The notes beneath the pieces are model-generated. The model had not been told where the DNA came from. It searched no databases and was given only the letters and a program-made list of their open reading frames with translations. Positions 45,756 through 57,268 of a stretch of 64,000 bases of DNA are shown here, one piece after another. Position numbers and translations under genes: made by a program. The stretch is from Ignavibacteria bacterium. GTDB taxonomy: Bacteria > Bacteroidota > Ignavibacteria > Tepidaquicellales > Tepidaquicellaceae. Positions within the stretch are counted from its first letter, which is position 1. Each line of letters starts with the position of its first letter. Location of the stretch: contig JADJTX010000021.1 of assembly GCA_016710985.1 (NCBI GenBank), positions 13,369 through 77,368 on the forward strand, given 5' to 3'.

Positions 45756-48634
45756 ATGAAAAAGTTAATTTTTACAATATCACTGATAATTATAATTTTA
45801 AATCTATTAACTTCTCAGTCTGTACTTCCGCAGGTGACTCAGGACTGGGTCTCAAGATATAACGGACCGGGAAATTCCAAAGATTATGCAAATGCATCTG
45901 CAGCGGATAATTCCGGTAATTTTTATGTGACAGGATACAGTGAAGACAGAGGCGGGAACAAAGATTACGTCACAATAAAATACAATTCCTCAGGCATTCA
46001 GCAGTGGCTGGCAAGATATAACGCACCGGGAGATGATTGGGATGTTGCAAACAAAATTGCCATTGATGAGTCAGGTAATGTTTATGTCACGGGAATGAGT
46101 GCTAAAAATGTAACCGGTGATTATGCTACAATTAAGTACAGCCCGGCAGGAATTCAACAATGGGTTTCAAGATATACCAGCACAGGCGGACTTTCTGATG
46201 AAAATGCAACTGCAATTGCTGTTGACGGTTCCGGAAATGTTTATGTGACAGGTCACAGCTCCGGAGATTATGCAACTATAAAGTATAATTCATCCGGTGA
46301 TTCTTTATGGGGTCAGAAGATATGGCGCACCGGGATTTTCAACAGATTATGCAAGTTCAATTTGTGTTGACAGTTCAGGAAATGTTTATGTAACAGGTGA
46401 AAGTTCAGTATTCGGAACAGGAACAGGAAGTGACTATGCAACTATTAAGTACAATTCAGACGGGACAGAACAGTGGGTTGCAAGATACAACGGACCGGCA
46501 AATAATGAAGATGGAGCAAATTCAATTGCATCAGACAACCTGGGAAATGTTTATGTAACCGGATATAGTTCCGGAGATTATGCAACAATAAAATACAATT
46601 CAGCCGGTGATTCTGTTTGGGTGAAAAGATTCAGCGGACCGGGAAATTCTTTGGACGATGCATACGCAATAATTATTGATTATTCCGGAAATGTTCTTGT
46701 GACAGGTGTAAGTGATGGAGGTTTTGGATCAACATCACTTGATTATCTCACTATAAAATACAGTTCAGCAGGTACAGCTTTGTGGACTGCAAGATATAAC
46801 GGAACCGGGAATTCATTTGATTATGCATACTCAATTGCAGCTGATGGTTCTGATAATGTTTATGTGACAGGTGAAAGTACAGGCACCGGAACATTTGATG
46901 ATTACGCTACTGTCAAATACAATTCAAACGGAGTACAACAGTGGGTTTCGAGGTACAACAGAACTGGAAATACGCATGATGCCGCAAGTTCTATTGCAGT
47001 TGATAATTCCGGAAATGCATATGTGACAGGTGAAAGCGGAGATAATGGAACATACTCTGATGTTGTTTCAATAAAATATAATTCATCAGAAATTCCGTAT
47101 GGGTTACTATCTATGACGTAGGAAATATTCTGATAATGCGGTATCCATGGCTGCTTTGATGATTTAGGAAATGTCTATGTGACCGGTACAGCAAAACGGA
47201 ACATCTTCTGATTTTGTCACAGTGAAATACAATTCAGCGGGTGATTCAGTATGGAAAGCTGTATATGTAGGCTCGGATGATAAAAATGATCAACCTTATT
47301 CTATAGCTGTTGACAATTCGGGAGATGTCTATGTGACAGGCGGAAACTCGGTATCCAATGGATCATCAGATTATATAACAATAAAATACAATTCATCCGG
47401 AGTTCAGCAATGGGCTGCAAGATATAACGGACAAGGTAATTCAGAAGACATAGCACGATCAATTTCTGTTGACAGCTCGGGAAATGTCTTTGTGACAGGA
47501 GGAAGCGGATCATCATTGTTTTTAGATTATGTCACGGTAAAGTATAATACATCCGGAATACAACAGTGGGCTGCAAGATATAACGGACCGGGAGATGGAT
47601 ACGACGCTGCTGTTTCAATTTCCTCAGATGGATCAGGGAATGTTTATGTCACAGGGGGAAGCGACGGCGGTTTCGGTGTTTCAACAGATTATGCTACTAT
47701 AAAGTATAATTCAGACGGAATACAACAATGGGCTGCAAGATATAACGGAACTGGAAATGGGACTGACTTTGCCTCTTCAATTTGCATAGACGGCTCGGAA
47801 AATATTTATGTGACCGGGGGAAGTGATGGCGGTACAGGATCTTTGTATGATTATGCTACCATAAAGTACAATTCATCCGGTGAACAACAATGGGCTGCAA
47901 GGTATAACGGACCTGAAAATCTAATTGATATCGCTTCTTCAATTTTCGTTGATGATAACGGAAATGTTTATGTAACAGGCAGTGATTCCGGTGGAGTAAA
48001 TTCCTCTTTTACAACAATAAAATACAATTCATCAGGAGAGCCTGAATGGGTCAAAATCTATAACAACGCAGCAGGAAATTCAATAGCCGTTGATAGTTCC
48101 GGGAACGCCTATGTGACAGGAGTTAGCCGTGTCAAAGAAACGGACTATGATTATCTGACAATAAAATACAATTCAGACGGGATACAGCAGTGGGATGAAA
48201 TTTACAACGGACCCGGAAATTCAACTGACATAGCTAATTCAATTGCCTTAGATGCATCGGGAAATGTTTATGTCACCGGCGGAAGCGCCGGCATCGGAAC
48301 AAATTTTGATTTCGCTACAATTAAATATTCACAGTCAGTCGGTATCACGCAAGTAACTACAAGTGTGCCGGCTGCAATTACATTGTCCCAGAACTATCCG
48401 AATCCATTCAACCCTATTACGAATTTGGAATTTGGAATTTCGGATCTGGGATTTGTTTCTTTGAAAGTGTATGACATACTTGGGAAAGAAGTTATCACAT
48501 TGGTTAATGAAAAATTAAGTCCGGGGAAATATAAGGTTGAGTTTGACGGGAGCGGATTGACGAGCGGGGTTTATTTTTACAGGCTCAATGCGGGTGAATT
48601 TACGGATACGAAGAGGATGATGCTTGTTAAATGA
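45756..48634 (+). CDS. Secreted SBBP-repeat beta-propeller with T9SS CTD, at least two frameshift sites
   Basis: The ATG follows AAGGAG. The signal peptide ends about SVLPQV. About seventeen repeats of roughly 53 residues follow (YNGPGNSxDxAxSIAVDxSG, NVYVTGxSxG, DYATIKYNSSGxQQWVAR), the SBBP-type beta-propeller. The frame breaks near 46318 (GTCAGAAGATATGG, probably one extra base) and between about 47095 and 47222, with repeats intact on each side. It ends in a normal sorting domain (SQNYPNPFNPITNLEFG to TDTKRMMLVK). It is predicted to be a large surface or secreted scaffold protein; no enzyme motif is seen. Confidence 0.78.
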
Positions 48635-48702
48635 TCAATTGTTCAATATTCAATTAAAATTTATTAATTGAGTTTAAGAAAATTTATAAGGGAGTATTTA
48701 AA

Positions 48703-50347
48703 ATGAAAAAGAAAAAACATTATTTAGTATTATTTTGGATCATCTTAACTCTTTTAACTTTTCATAATTCTTTCTCACAGGTGAATCAGGTATGGGTTGC
48801 AATATATAATGGTTTCTCTGGTGCTTTAGCTGATTATTCTGCATCAATTGCAGTGGACGGATTAGGTAATATATATGTGACGGGATCTAGTAATAGCAAC
48901 GGAATAAATTCGGATTATGCAACAATAAAATATAATTCATCAGGAGATTCAGTATGGGTAAAAAGATATAATGGTCCTGGTAATTCAAATGACAGACCGG
49001 CGTCAATTGCAGTGGATGGTTCAGGCAATGTTTATGTGACAGGTTATAGTGATGGCATCGGAACTAATTCTGATTATGCAACAATAAAATACAATTCATC
49101 AGGCGAATTAGTTTGGGTAAAAAGGCATAACGGTTCCGGAAACTCAATTGATGAAGCTACATCAATTGCAGTGGACTTCTCAGGTAGTGTATATGTGACG
49201 GGGAGCTAGTAAAAACATCGGAACGGATTATGATTTTACGACCATAAAGTACAATTCATCAGGAGATGAACAATGGGTACAAAGATATAATGGTCCCGGA
49301 AATACATATGATGGAGCTAATTCAATTACGGTGGATAATTCGGGCAAAGTTTATGTGACAGGTTTGAGTGAAGGAATAGAGTTTAACATAGATTATGCAA
49401 CAATAAAATACGATTCATCCGGTGATTCACTTTGGGTGAGGAGATACAACGGTCCCGGAAATTCTTTAGATTATGTAAATTCAATAGCTGTAGATATTCA
49501 GGCAACGTATTTGTAACAGGTTCCAGTATAGGTAGTGGAACAGCATATGATTATGCCACAATAAAATACGATTCATATGGTGATTCAGTTTGGGTCGCAA
49601 AATATGACGGAGGAGAAAATTTAGATGATGGTGCTTCTTCAAACTGTTGACAGTTCCGTAATGTATATGTTACAGGTTCAAGTGGTAGCGAAACGAAAAT
49701 TGAATTATGCAACAATAAAATACAATTCATCAGGTGATGAACAATGGGTACAAAGATATAAAGGTCCGAAATTTCAGAAGATGGAGCTTCATCAATTGCA
49801 TTGGATGCTCGGCAATGTTTATGTTACAGGATATAGTAATAGCAGCCCAATAAATTCTGATTTTGCAACAATAAAATACAATTCATCCGGTGATTCGGTT
49901 TGGTTAGTAAGATATAACGGTCCAGGAAATTATTCGGATGATAAAGCTTCTTCAATTGCAGTTGATGTTTCAGGAAATGTATATGTGACAGGAGCTGGTG
50001 CAGGTAACGGAACAGGATCGGAATTTGTCACAATAAAGTATTCACAATCAACCGGCATCAGTCAATTATCTTCTGTAATTCCTGAACAATACATCTTATC
50101 GCAAAATTATCCTAACCCATTCAACCCTATTACGAATTTGGAATTTGGGATTTCGGATTTGGGATTTGTTTCCTTGAAAGTGTATGATATACTCGGTAAG
50201 GAGATAAAGACATTGATAAACGAAAACTTGAATCCGGGAAATTATGAGATTGTTTTTGACGGGAAAGGGTTTCCAAGCGGTGTATATTTTTACAGACTCA
50301 CGGCGGGTGAGTTTACGGAGACGAAGCGAATGATGCTTGTTAAATGA
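48703..50347 (+). CDS. Secreted SBBP-repeat beta-propeller with T9SS CTD, five or more frameshifts
   Basis: The signal peptide ends NSFSQV. The same 53-residue SBBP repeats follow as in the previous gene. The frame breaks near 49203 (GGGG run), 49493, 49645, 49690 and 49770-49810. Repeats and spacing remain recognisable in every segment. The last segment ends in a sorting domain (SQNYPNPFNPITNLEFG to TETKRMMLVK). Either the sequence is poor here or the gene is decaying; conserved CTD codons favour the former. Paralogous neighbours (45756, 60509) could have interfered with assembly. Confidence 0.65.
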
Positions 50348-50399
50348 AAATTATTAAATGGTTTTGAATTATCGGTCATAAAAACATAGGAGAATTAAA

Positions 50400-51602
50400 A
50401 TGAAAATTTTTATCAAATATTATTTGGTTCTTAGTATGATCCTTTTCTTAGGAATTAGTATTGTAAACGCCCAGTGGTTGCAAACAAATTTTTACGGAGT
50501 GGTAAATTGTTTTGCTGTAAAGGGAGAAAAAATTTTTGTTGGGAGCCAAAACGGGTTTGTCTACATTTCAACTAATAATGGGATAAACTGGAATCTTACA
50601 AGCAACGGAATGTCACCAATAAATGCCCTTTTATTCAAGGACACGATCCTGTTTGCCGGAACAAACAATGGTGTATATTATTCCTCTGACTACGGAATAA
50701 GCTGGCTTCTAATTTCGACTTTAACACCTGTCACTTCTCTTGCAGCAAACGGAATAAATCTCTTTGCAGGCTCAGCTGATGGAGTTTACCATTCTTCTAA
50801 CAATGGATTAAATTTCACTCAGGCAGGCTTGACTGGTTATCCTATAAATGAACTTGCAGTAAAGGATACATATCTGTATGCTGCAGCATATAATAATGGT
50901 ATTTTCAGGTCAAATAATAATGGCTTATCCTGGGCAGCCATAAACGCTGGTCTCTCTACTACGAATATTGGCTCTTTTGCTGTCTGCAACACAAATATTT
51001 ATGCAGGTAATTATGGTAGCGGAGCCTTTCTGTCAACTAACGGAACATCCTGGATAACAATTAACTCTGGACTTACAAATTTAAATGTTGCTTGTTTTGC
51101 CGTTAGCGGTACGCATATTTTTTCAGGTACAGGAAACGGCGGAGTGTTTATTATCCCAAACGGGACAACAAACTGGAATGAAGTTAATTTAGGACTGACA
51201 ATCATGAAAATAACCGCCTTAATCGTTAATGAGACCTATTTATTTGCCGCAACTTACGATAATGGTGCAGGAGGTATTTGGAGAAGACCTTTGTCGGAGA
51301 TGATAACATCGATTCAGTCTCTTTCAACAACAATACCATCTGATTTTTATCTTGAGCAAAACTATCCTAACCCATTCAACCCCGTTACGAAATTGGAATT
51401 TGAGATTTCGGATTTGGGATTTGTGTCATTGAAAGTGTATGGTGCGCTTGGAAAAGAAGTAGTCACTTTAGTTAATGAAAAATTGAGTCCGGGGAAATAT
51501 CAGGTTGAGTTTGACGGGAGCGGATTGACGAGCGGGGTTTATTTTTACAGACTGACTGCGGGTGAGTTTACGGATACGAAGAGGATGATTCTTATTAAAT
51601 GA
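50400..51602 (+). CDS. Secreted BNR-type beta-propeller with T9SS CTD
   Basis: The ATG at 50400 follows TAGGAG. The 400-residue protein has a signal peptide ending SIVNAQW. About seven blades follow (KIFVGSQNGFVYISTNNGIN, LFAGTNNGVYYSSDYGISW). Then comes a sorting domain: EQNYPNPFNPVTKLEFE to TDTKRMILIK. The gene is intact. It is similar in plan to 22235 and 57269 but more diverged in the blades than in the CTD, where DNA is nearly identical to that of the neighbours. A surface protein of unknown ligand. Confidence 0.8.
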   Translation: MKIFIKYYLVLSMILFLGISIVNAQWLQTNFYGVVNCFAVKGEKIFVGSQNGFVYISTNNGINWNLTSNGMSPINALLFKDTILFAGTNNGVYYSSDYGISWLLISTLTPVTSLAANGINLFAGSADGVYHSSNNGLNFTQAGLTGYPINELAVKDTYLYAAAYNNGIFRSNNNGLSWAAINAGLSTTNIGSFAVCNTNIYAGNYGSGAFLSTNGTSWITINSGLTNLNVACFAVSGTHIFSGTGNGGVFIIPNGTTNWNEVNLGLTIMKITALIVNETYLFAATYDNGAGGIWRRPLSEMITSIQSLSTTIPSDFYLEQNYPNPFNPVTKLEFEISDLGFVSLKVYGALGKEVVTLVNEKLSPGKYQVEFDGSGLTSGVYFYRLTAGEFTDTKRMILIK

Positions 51603-51650
51603 TCAATGTACAATGTTCAATGTTCAATGTCCAATGTTCATTATAGTTCA
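51603..51650. repeat. CAATGTT word array
   Basis: TCAATGTACAATGTTCAATG and further CAATGTT words directly follow the CTD stop. Confidence 0.7.
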
Positions 51651-51670
51651 GAATTTTAATATTATGAATT

Positions 51671-53434
51671 ATGAAAAACTTAATTAACAATTTACTGATT
51701 GTAAAAGTAATACTGATCTTAATAATATTATCTTATCCTTTTACTGCGAATTCTCAATTGACAGTAAGCAGCGGATTTCCTTCAGAGACTTCAATACAAA
51801 CACAATTTCCGGAACATTATTTCAGATTTCCGATGAAGCCGGGGGTGGACCTAAATATCCTGACACATATCGTATCATTGGACAATGTCAAGAACGGATT
51901 CGCGTATGCTTATGCAAATGAAGAACAATGGGTGCAGGTAAACATGCTCGGACTTGAAATAGAAGAGCTTCCCCATCCGAGCTCACTTTACCAGCATGAA
52001 ATGAGTTCCGCACGACTGATGGACTGGGATACATATCCGACTTACGCTGCTTATAAGAGCATGATGCTGCAGTTCGCATCTGCTTACCCGGACATATGCC
52101 AGCTTGATACGATAGGATATTCCGTTTTGAACAGGCTTATACTTGTTCTTAAGATATCGGACAATGTCAGTCTGAATGAGGATGAACCGGAGTTTCTTTA
52201 TACATCATCAATGCATGGAGATGAACTTGTGGGTTATATCCTAATGCTCCGTCTGGCGGATTATCTTCTTTCACAATACGGGCAGATCACAAGCGAAGGT
52301 ATCCGCGCTACTAAGCTTGTAAATGAACTCGAGATTTGGATCAACCCTCTGGCAAATCCTGACGGCACTTACAGATTAGGCGGAGATACAACTGTAAACT
52401 ACGCTACGCGATACAATGCAAACAACAAAGACCTTAACAGGAACTTCCCTGACAGGATCTCAGACACTAATAACGTTATTACCGGCAGAGAGGCAGAGAC
52501 ACAGGCTATGATGAGATTTGCTTCGAAAAGAAACATTTCAATGTCAGCCAACTTTCACGGAGGGACACGAGTTGTTAATTATCCCTGGGACAACGGCGCT
52601 CCAAGCGGACAATATTCTGCCTGTCCCGATGATGCATGGTTCATCGAATCATCTTTATCTTACTCTCTCACAAACCCTGACCTGATGAGCGGGAGTTTTA
52701 CAAACGGTATCACAAACGGCTGTGAATGGTATGCTGTTTTCGGTAGCAGGCAGGACTGGATATACTGGTGGCATGGCGGCAGAGAGACTACCATAGAATT
52801 GTGGGATGTAAAGAGTCCGCAGGGTTCCGCACTCCCGCAGAGATGGACAAACAACAAAGAATCTTTCCTTGCCTATATGGAGCAGACACTGAAAGGGATC
52901 AGAGGGATAGTAACAGATACAAATGCCCAACCTGTCAAAGCGAAAATCTTTATTCAGAATATTCCGAATTCATTTGTAAATACAGATTCCATTGTTGGTG
53001 ATTATCACAGAATGATACTTCCGGGAAATTACAGTGTGATATTCACTGCTTCAGGATATGTGACGGATACTGTTCATAATGTATTAGTTACAGACAGCAT
53101 TGCCACAAGACTAAACCACGCAATGAGGAGGATCACGACAAATTTTACTTCGACAGAAACAGGAATACCGGAGCAGTTCCGGCTTTATCAAAACTATCCG
53201 AATCCGTTCAATCCGAATACTGTTATTCGTTATTCGTTAAAGGAAAATCGTTTTGTAACTTTGAAAATATTTGATGCTCTTGGAAAAGAAGTTGTGACTC
53301 TTGTGAATGAAAAACTAAATGCAGGAACATACACAGTTATCTGGAATGCAAATGGATGCTCCGGCGGTATGTATTTCTGCAGATTGCAAACTCAAGGATA
53401 CGCAGAATCAAAGAAACTAATTCTGCTTAAATAA
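51671..53434 (+). CDS. Secreted M14 zinc carboxypeptidase with carboxypeptidase-regulatory-like domain and T9SS CTD
   Basis: The 587-residue protein has a signal peptide ending FTANSQL. An N-terminal propeptide-like region is followed by the M14 domain with Zn ligands HGDE and a later His in NFHGGTRVVNYPWD. The substrate-binding segment is NANNKDLNRNFPD, and the catalytic Glu is in RETTIELWD. Residues about 415-480 form the regulatory-like beta-domain (GIRGIVTDTNAQPVKAKIFI). The sorting domain is of the NTVIRYSLKENRF type and ends QGYAESKKLILLK. Family knowledge: removal of C-terminal residues from peptides. It is intact, likely active and exported, and lies 8 bp before the PLD gene, so the two are probably one operon. 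Confidence 0.88.
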   Translation: MKNLINNLLIVKVILILIILSYPFTANSQLTVSSGFPSETSIQTQFPEHYFRFPMKPGVDLNILTHIVSLDNVKNGFAYAYANEEQWVQVNMLGLEIEELPHPSSLYQHEMSSARLMDWDTYPTYAAYKSMMLQFASAYPDICQLDTIGYSVLNRLILVLKISDNVSLNEDEPEFLYTSSMHGDELVGYILMLRLADYLLSQYGQITSEGIRATKLVNELEIWINPLANPDGTYRLGGDTTVNYATRYNANNKDLNRNFPDRISDTNNVITGREAETQAMMRFASKRNISMSANFHGGTRVVNYPWDNGAPSGQYSACPDDAWFIESSLSYSLTNPDLMSGSFTNGITNGCEWYAVFGSRQDWIYWWHGGRETTIELWDVKSPQGSALPQRWTNNKESFLAYMEQTLKGIRGIVTDTNAQPVKAKIFIQNIPNSFVNTDSIVGDYHRMILPGNYSVIFTASGYVTDTVHNVLVTDSIATRLNHAMRRITTNFTSTETGIPEQFRLYQNYPNPFNPNTVIRYSLKENRFVTLKIFDALGKEVVTLVNEKLNAGTYTVIWNANGCSGGMYFCRLQTQGYAESKKLILLK

Positions 53435-53442
53435 TAACCATT

Positions 53443-55166
53443 ATGAAAAAATAATTTACTCAATTTGTGTTTTGGGGATAGTGTTTCTTTCATTGAATTT
53501 TTATCATCCTGCAAGCGGACCTGTAATTACAAACCTCACGTATGACAACATCACACTGTCAGGAGTTACCGTAAGCTGGACAACAGATATACCCTCAGAT
53601 TCAAAAATAAGATGGATGGCATCTGATTCAAATTATCAGGCTATTGTTTTTACCGATTCAATCTATAATTCTGATACAGTAACAAATCACGTTATAACCA
53701 TTAGCAATCTTCAGCCCGCAAACATATACAAATATCAGATCACTTCTCAAAGTACAGGCGGAACAGCTTTAGATTCAGGATACTTTGTAACACAGTCTGC
53801 ATCAACAGGAAGAGTAGAAGTATATTTCAATCATACCGTTGATACAACAGTCAGCACAGGTGAGAATGCGAACGGCAGTCAGGATTTTGAAGCAAGGTTT
53901 CTAAACCGTATAGACAGCGCTCAGCACAGCATTGATGCTGCATTATTTAATTTCACTGATATTACTTCCATTGCTGCAGCTATGATAAATGCAAAAAACA
54001 GAGGTGTAAAAGTCCGCTGCGTTTGTACGGGCGATCTAAATACACCTATGTTAGATTCTTTGGTTGCACACGGTATTCCAATCATAAAAAGAAATTATGA
54101 TACGTCGTATATCATGCATAATAAATTCTGGATTTTTGATTACAGGAATAACTCTGATATAAACAAAAAATTTTTATGGACAGGTTCAACAAATATATCT
54201 CACCCCCAGTTTCATACTGACAAGAATAATATTATTGTCGTTCAGGATGAGTCTCTTTGTGCTGTTTATACTAGAGAGTTTGAGGAAATGTGGGGCTCGA
54301 ATACTGATATGCCAATTCCATCGAGGGCAAAATTCGGACCTTTAAAGATCAATAATGTTCCTCATATCCTGAATGTTGCAGGTGTAAGAATGGAGGTATA
54401 TTTCTCACCTTCGGATAGTGTTGCAAACAATCTGTGCAGAATTATTTCAGCCAATACAACAAGAAGTATTTTCTTCTGCATATTACATTATGCTATGGCA
54501 CCAATTGAAGATGCAATGCACAATCTTTTTAATAATGGAAAACAAATTAAAGGTGTATTCGATCTATCCTGTTCGTCAGAATCAGGTGCTGCATTTCCGA
54601 AAATGAAAGGCATGCCTGTTACAGGTTCATGGAAGCCTCCGGCTGACGTCTTTGTTGATTCATCATCGGGATTGCTTCATCATAAATATTTAATCATTGA
54701 TGCTAATTCACCGGCAGGTAATAAAATTACAGTAACAGGTTCTTACAACTGGGGAAGAGAATTCTCTTATGAAAATGATGAAAATTTACTGGCAGTATTT
54801 AATCCGGGAGTAAATAACCTTTACTATCAGGAATTCTATGCGCGATTTAGAGGAGCAGGCGGAGAAATAATCGGAATACAAAACATCAGCTCGGAAATGC
54901 CTTCATCGTTTTCATTATCGCAAAACTATCCTAACCCTTTCAATCCTGTTACAAATTTGGAATTTGGGATTTCGAAATTGGGATTTGTTTCTTTGAAAGT
55001 GTATGATATACTTGGAAAAGAAGTAGTCACTTTAGTTAATGAAAAATTAAGTCCGGGAAAATATAAAGTTGAGTTTGACGGGAGCGGATTGCCGAGCGGG
55101 GTTTATTTTTACAGACTCACTGCCGGTGAGTTTACGGATAGGAAGAAAATGATGGTGGTAAAATAA
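53443..55166 (+). CDS. Secreted phospholipase D-like protein with fibronectin-like domain and T9SS CTD; one frameshift at the start
   Basis: The ATG at 53443 reads ATGAAAAAATAA. One more A restores MKKIIYSICVLGIVFLSLNF, a signal peptide in the frame that runs to 55166. Residues about 20-115 form a fibronectin type III-like domain. The PLD domain follows with two HKD motifs: HNKFWIFD with GSTNIS, and HHKYLIID with GSYNWG. It ends in a sorting domain (SQNYPNPFNPVTNLEFG to TDRKKMMVVK). Family knowledge: phosphodiester hydrolysis; secreted forms can be nucleases or lipases. Substrate cannot be told, though a surface nuclease is plausible. It begins 8 bp after the M14 carboxypeptidase, suggesting a nutrient-scavenging pair. 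Confidence 0.82.
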
Positions 55167-55215
55167 TTTCAAATGACAAATTTCAAATGTCAAATGATTA
55201 GTTGAAATTCTTTTT

Positions 55216-55259
55216 TGACAAATATGTGACAATTGGAAATATAAGAATTTATACTTTTG
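55216..55259 (+). promoter_or_regulatory. Tandem TGACAATT promoter (site e), upstream of 55330
   Basis: TGACAAATATGTGACAATT (55216-55234), second box at 55227, TACTTTTG at 55252-55259: spacing 25. The leader is about 70 bp. Confidence 0.65.
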
Positions 55260-55329
55260 AACAGGCAAAGAAGACGGACAATTATTTTTAACAATAAAAA
55301 ATCTTTATTTATGACAAGGAGATGCGAAA

Positions 55330-57124
55330 ATGAAAAACTTATTTACGATATTAATTCTCGTACTGTTAATTCAATCTTCATTCTCTCACAAAGCGGATGG
55401 TTCTGGCAGAACCCTTTGCCTCAGGGTAATAACTTGAGATCAGTTTATTTCACAGATAACAATACCGGCTGGGCAGTCGGAACATCTGGTACAGTCCTCA
55501 AAACAACTAACAGTGGAACAAACTGGATAAGCCAGTCAAACATAGAACCTGAGGAGTTGAATTCAGTTTATTTCATAGATAACAACACAGGCTGGGCTGC
55601 AGGGAGCATAATTATCAAAACAACAAATGGCGGAACAAACTGGACAAGTCAGACAAGCGGAGTAAGCGGTTGGTCTTCTTCAGTTTATTTTGCAGATAAT
55701 AATACCGGCTGGGCTGTGGGAGGTACAATTTATAAAACAACAAACGGCGGAACAAACTGGATATCCCAGGTTAGTGGATCCGGTAATTACTTACGTTCAG
55801 TTCATTTTTCAGATAACAATACCGGCTGGGTTGTTGGAGACTCCGGGGCAATGTGCAGAACAACAAACGGCGGAACAAACTGGATAACTCAGCAGCCAGT
55901 CACCGGCAATTGGATGACCTCAGTTCATTTTTCAAATAACAATACCGGCTGGGCAGTAGGAGAAGGCGGTTTAATTCTCAGCACAATAAACGGCGGAAAT
56001 AACTGGATCAATCAAGGAAGCGGGATAAATAATTATTTTTCAGTACATTTTATTAATAATAGTACCGGCTGGATTGTCGGATCGGATTTTTCCGGCAATT
56101 CCATAATCGAGAAAACAACAAACAGCGGAACAAACTGGATAAGTCAGTCAGGCGGGACAATTTATCGTCTGTTTTCAGTACATTTCGCAGACGAAAACAC
56201 CGGTTTGGCAGTTGGGGTAAGTGGGATAATTCTTAAAACAACAAACGGCGGAACAAACTGGATCAATGAATTAACGGAACTACAAATAATCTGAACTCAA
56301 TTGACATTAAAGATTCAAATACCGGTTGGGCAGTCGGAGACTCAGGAATAATTCTAAACACAACAAACGGCGGAACCAGCTGGATTAGTCAATCAAGCGG
56401 AACAAATAATTTTTTAAACTTTGTAAATTTTGCAGATAACAATACAGGCTGGATTGCAGGAAACTCAGGCATGATTCTAAAAACAACTAACGGCGGGATA
56501 AACTGGGTGAATCAGGTATCGGGAACAGTAGTTAATTTGCTCTCAATTCAATTCATGGATCTCAACACAGGATGGGTAGTCGGAAATAATTTATTCGGCA
56601 GCAGTATAAATCTCAAGACAACAAACGGAGGAACTAACTGGTTTAGTCAGGGAAGCAATGCAGGTATTTCAGTTTATTTCGTAAATAGCGACACTGTTGG
56701 TTAGTTACATTCTCAGGCGCAATTCTCAAAACAACCAACGGCGGGACAAACTGGACAGGTCAGAACACATATGGCTGGGCAGTTGGAAATAACGGTTCAA
56801 TTTTAAAAACAAACAAGGGCGGTGTTATAACATTGCTGGAGAATGTAACGCCGGATTTCCCTTCCGGATATACTCTGAGTCAGAATTATCCGAACCCGTT
56901 CAACCCTTTCACGAATCTGGAATTTGGGATTTCGGATTTGGGATTTGTTTCTTTGAAAGTCTATGATGTACTTGGTAAGAAGTAGCTACTTTAGTTAATG
57001 AAAAATTAAGTCCGGAAATTATAAGGTAGAGTTTGACGGGAGCGGATTGACGAGCGGGGTTTATTTTTACAGACTTACGGCAGCAGAGTTTACGGAGACG
57101 AAGAGAATGCTTCTAGTGAAATGA
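55330..57124 (+). CDS. Secreted Ycf48-like beta-propeller with T9SS CTD, four or more frameshifts
   Basis: The ATG at 55330 opens MKNLFTILILVLLIQSSFS, then the frame shifts near 55385 to SGWFWQNPLPQGNNLRSVYF. Blades (NNTGWAVGxxGTILKTTNGG) continue through breaks near 56275, 56700 and 56985. The last of these is in the CTD (GTAAGAAGTAG for GKEVA). The CTD stop is at 57124. About twelve blades are seen. A surface protein related to those at 10241 and 32821. Several breaks are single-base changes in or near short runs, so sequence error is likely. Confidence 0.7.
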
Positions 57125-57164
57125 CAAATGTTCAATGTTCAATGTTCAATTAAATTAGTTCTTT

Positions 57165-57209
57165 TGACATTCTTGTGACAATTCGGAAATTGCAGAATAT
57201 ATATTTTTA
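57165..57209 (+). promoter_or_regulatory. Tandem TGACAATT promoter (site f), upstream of 57269
   Basis: TGACATTCTTGTGACAATT (57165-57183), second box at 57176, then TATATATTTTTA with the -7-like box at 57200-57209: spacing 24-26. CAATGTT words precede it (57121-57150). Confidence 0.6.
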
Positions 57210-57268
57210 CACAGCAAGAAATAGAAATAGAGTAATTAAGTTTTAATATGTAATTTATAATAAGATGG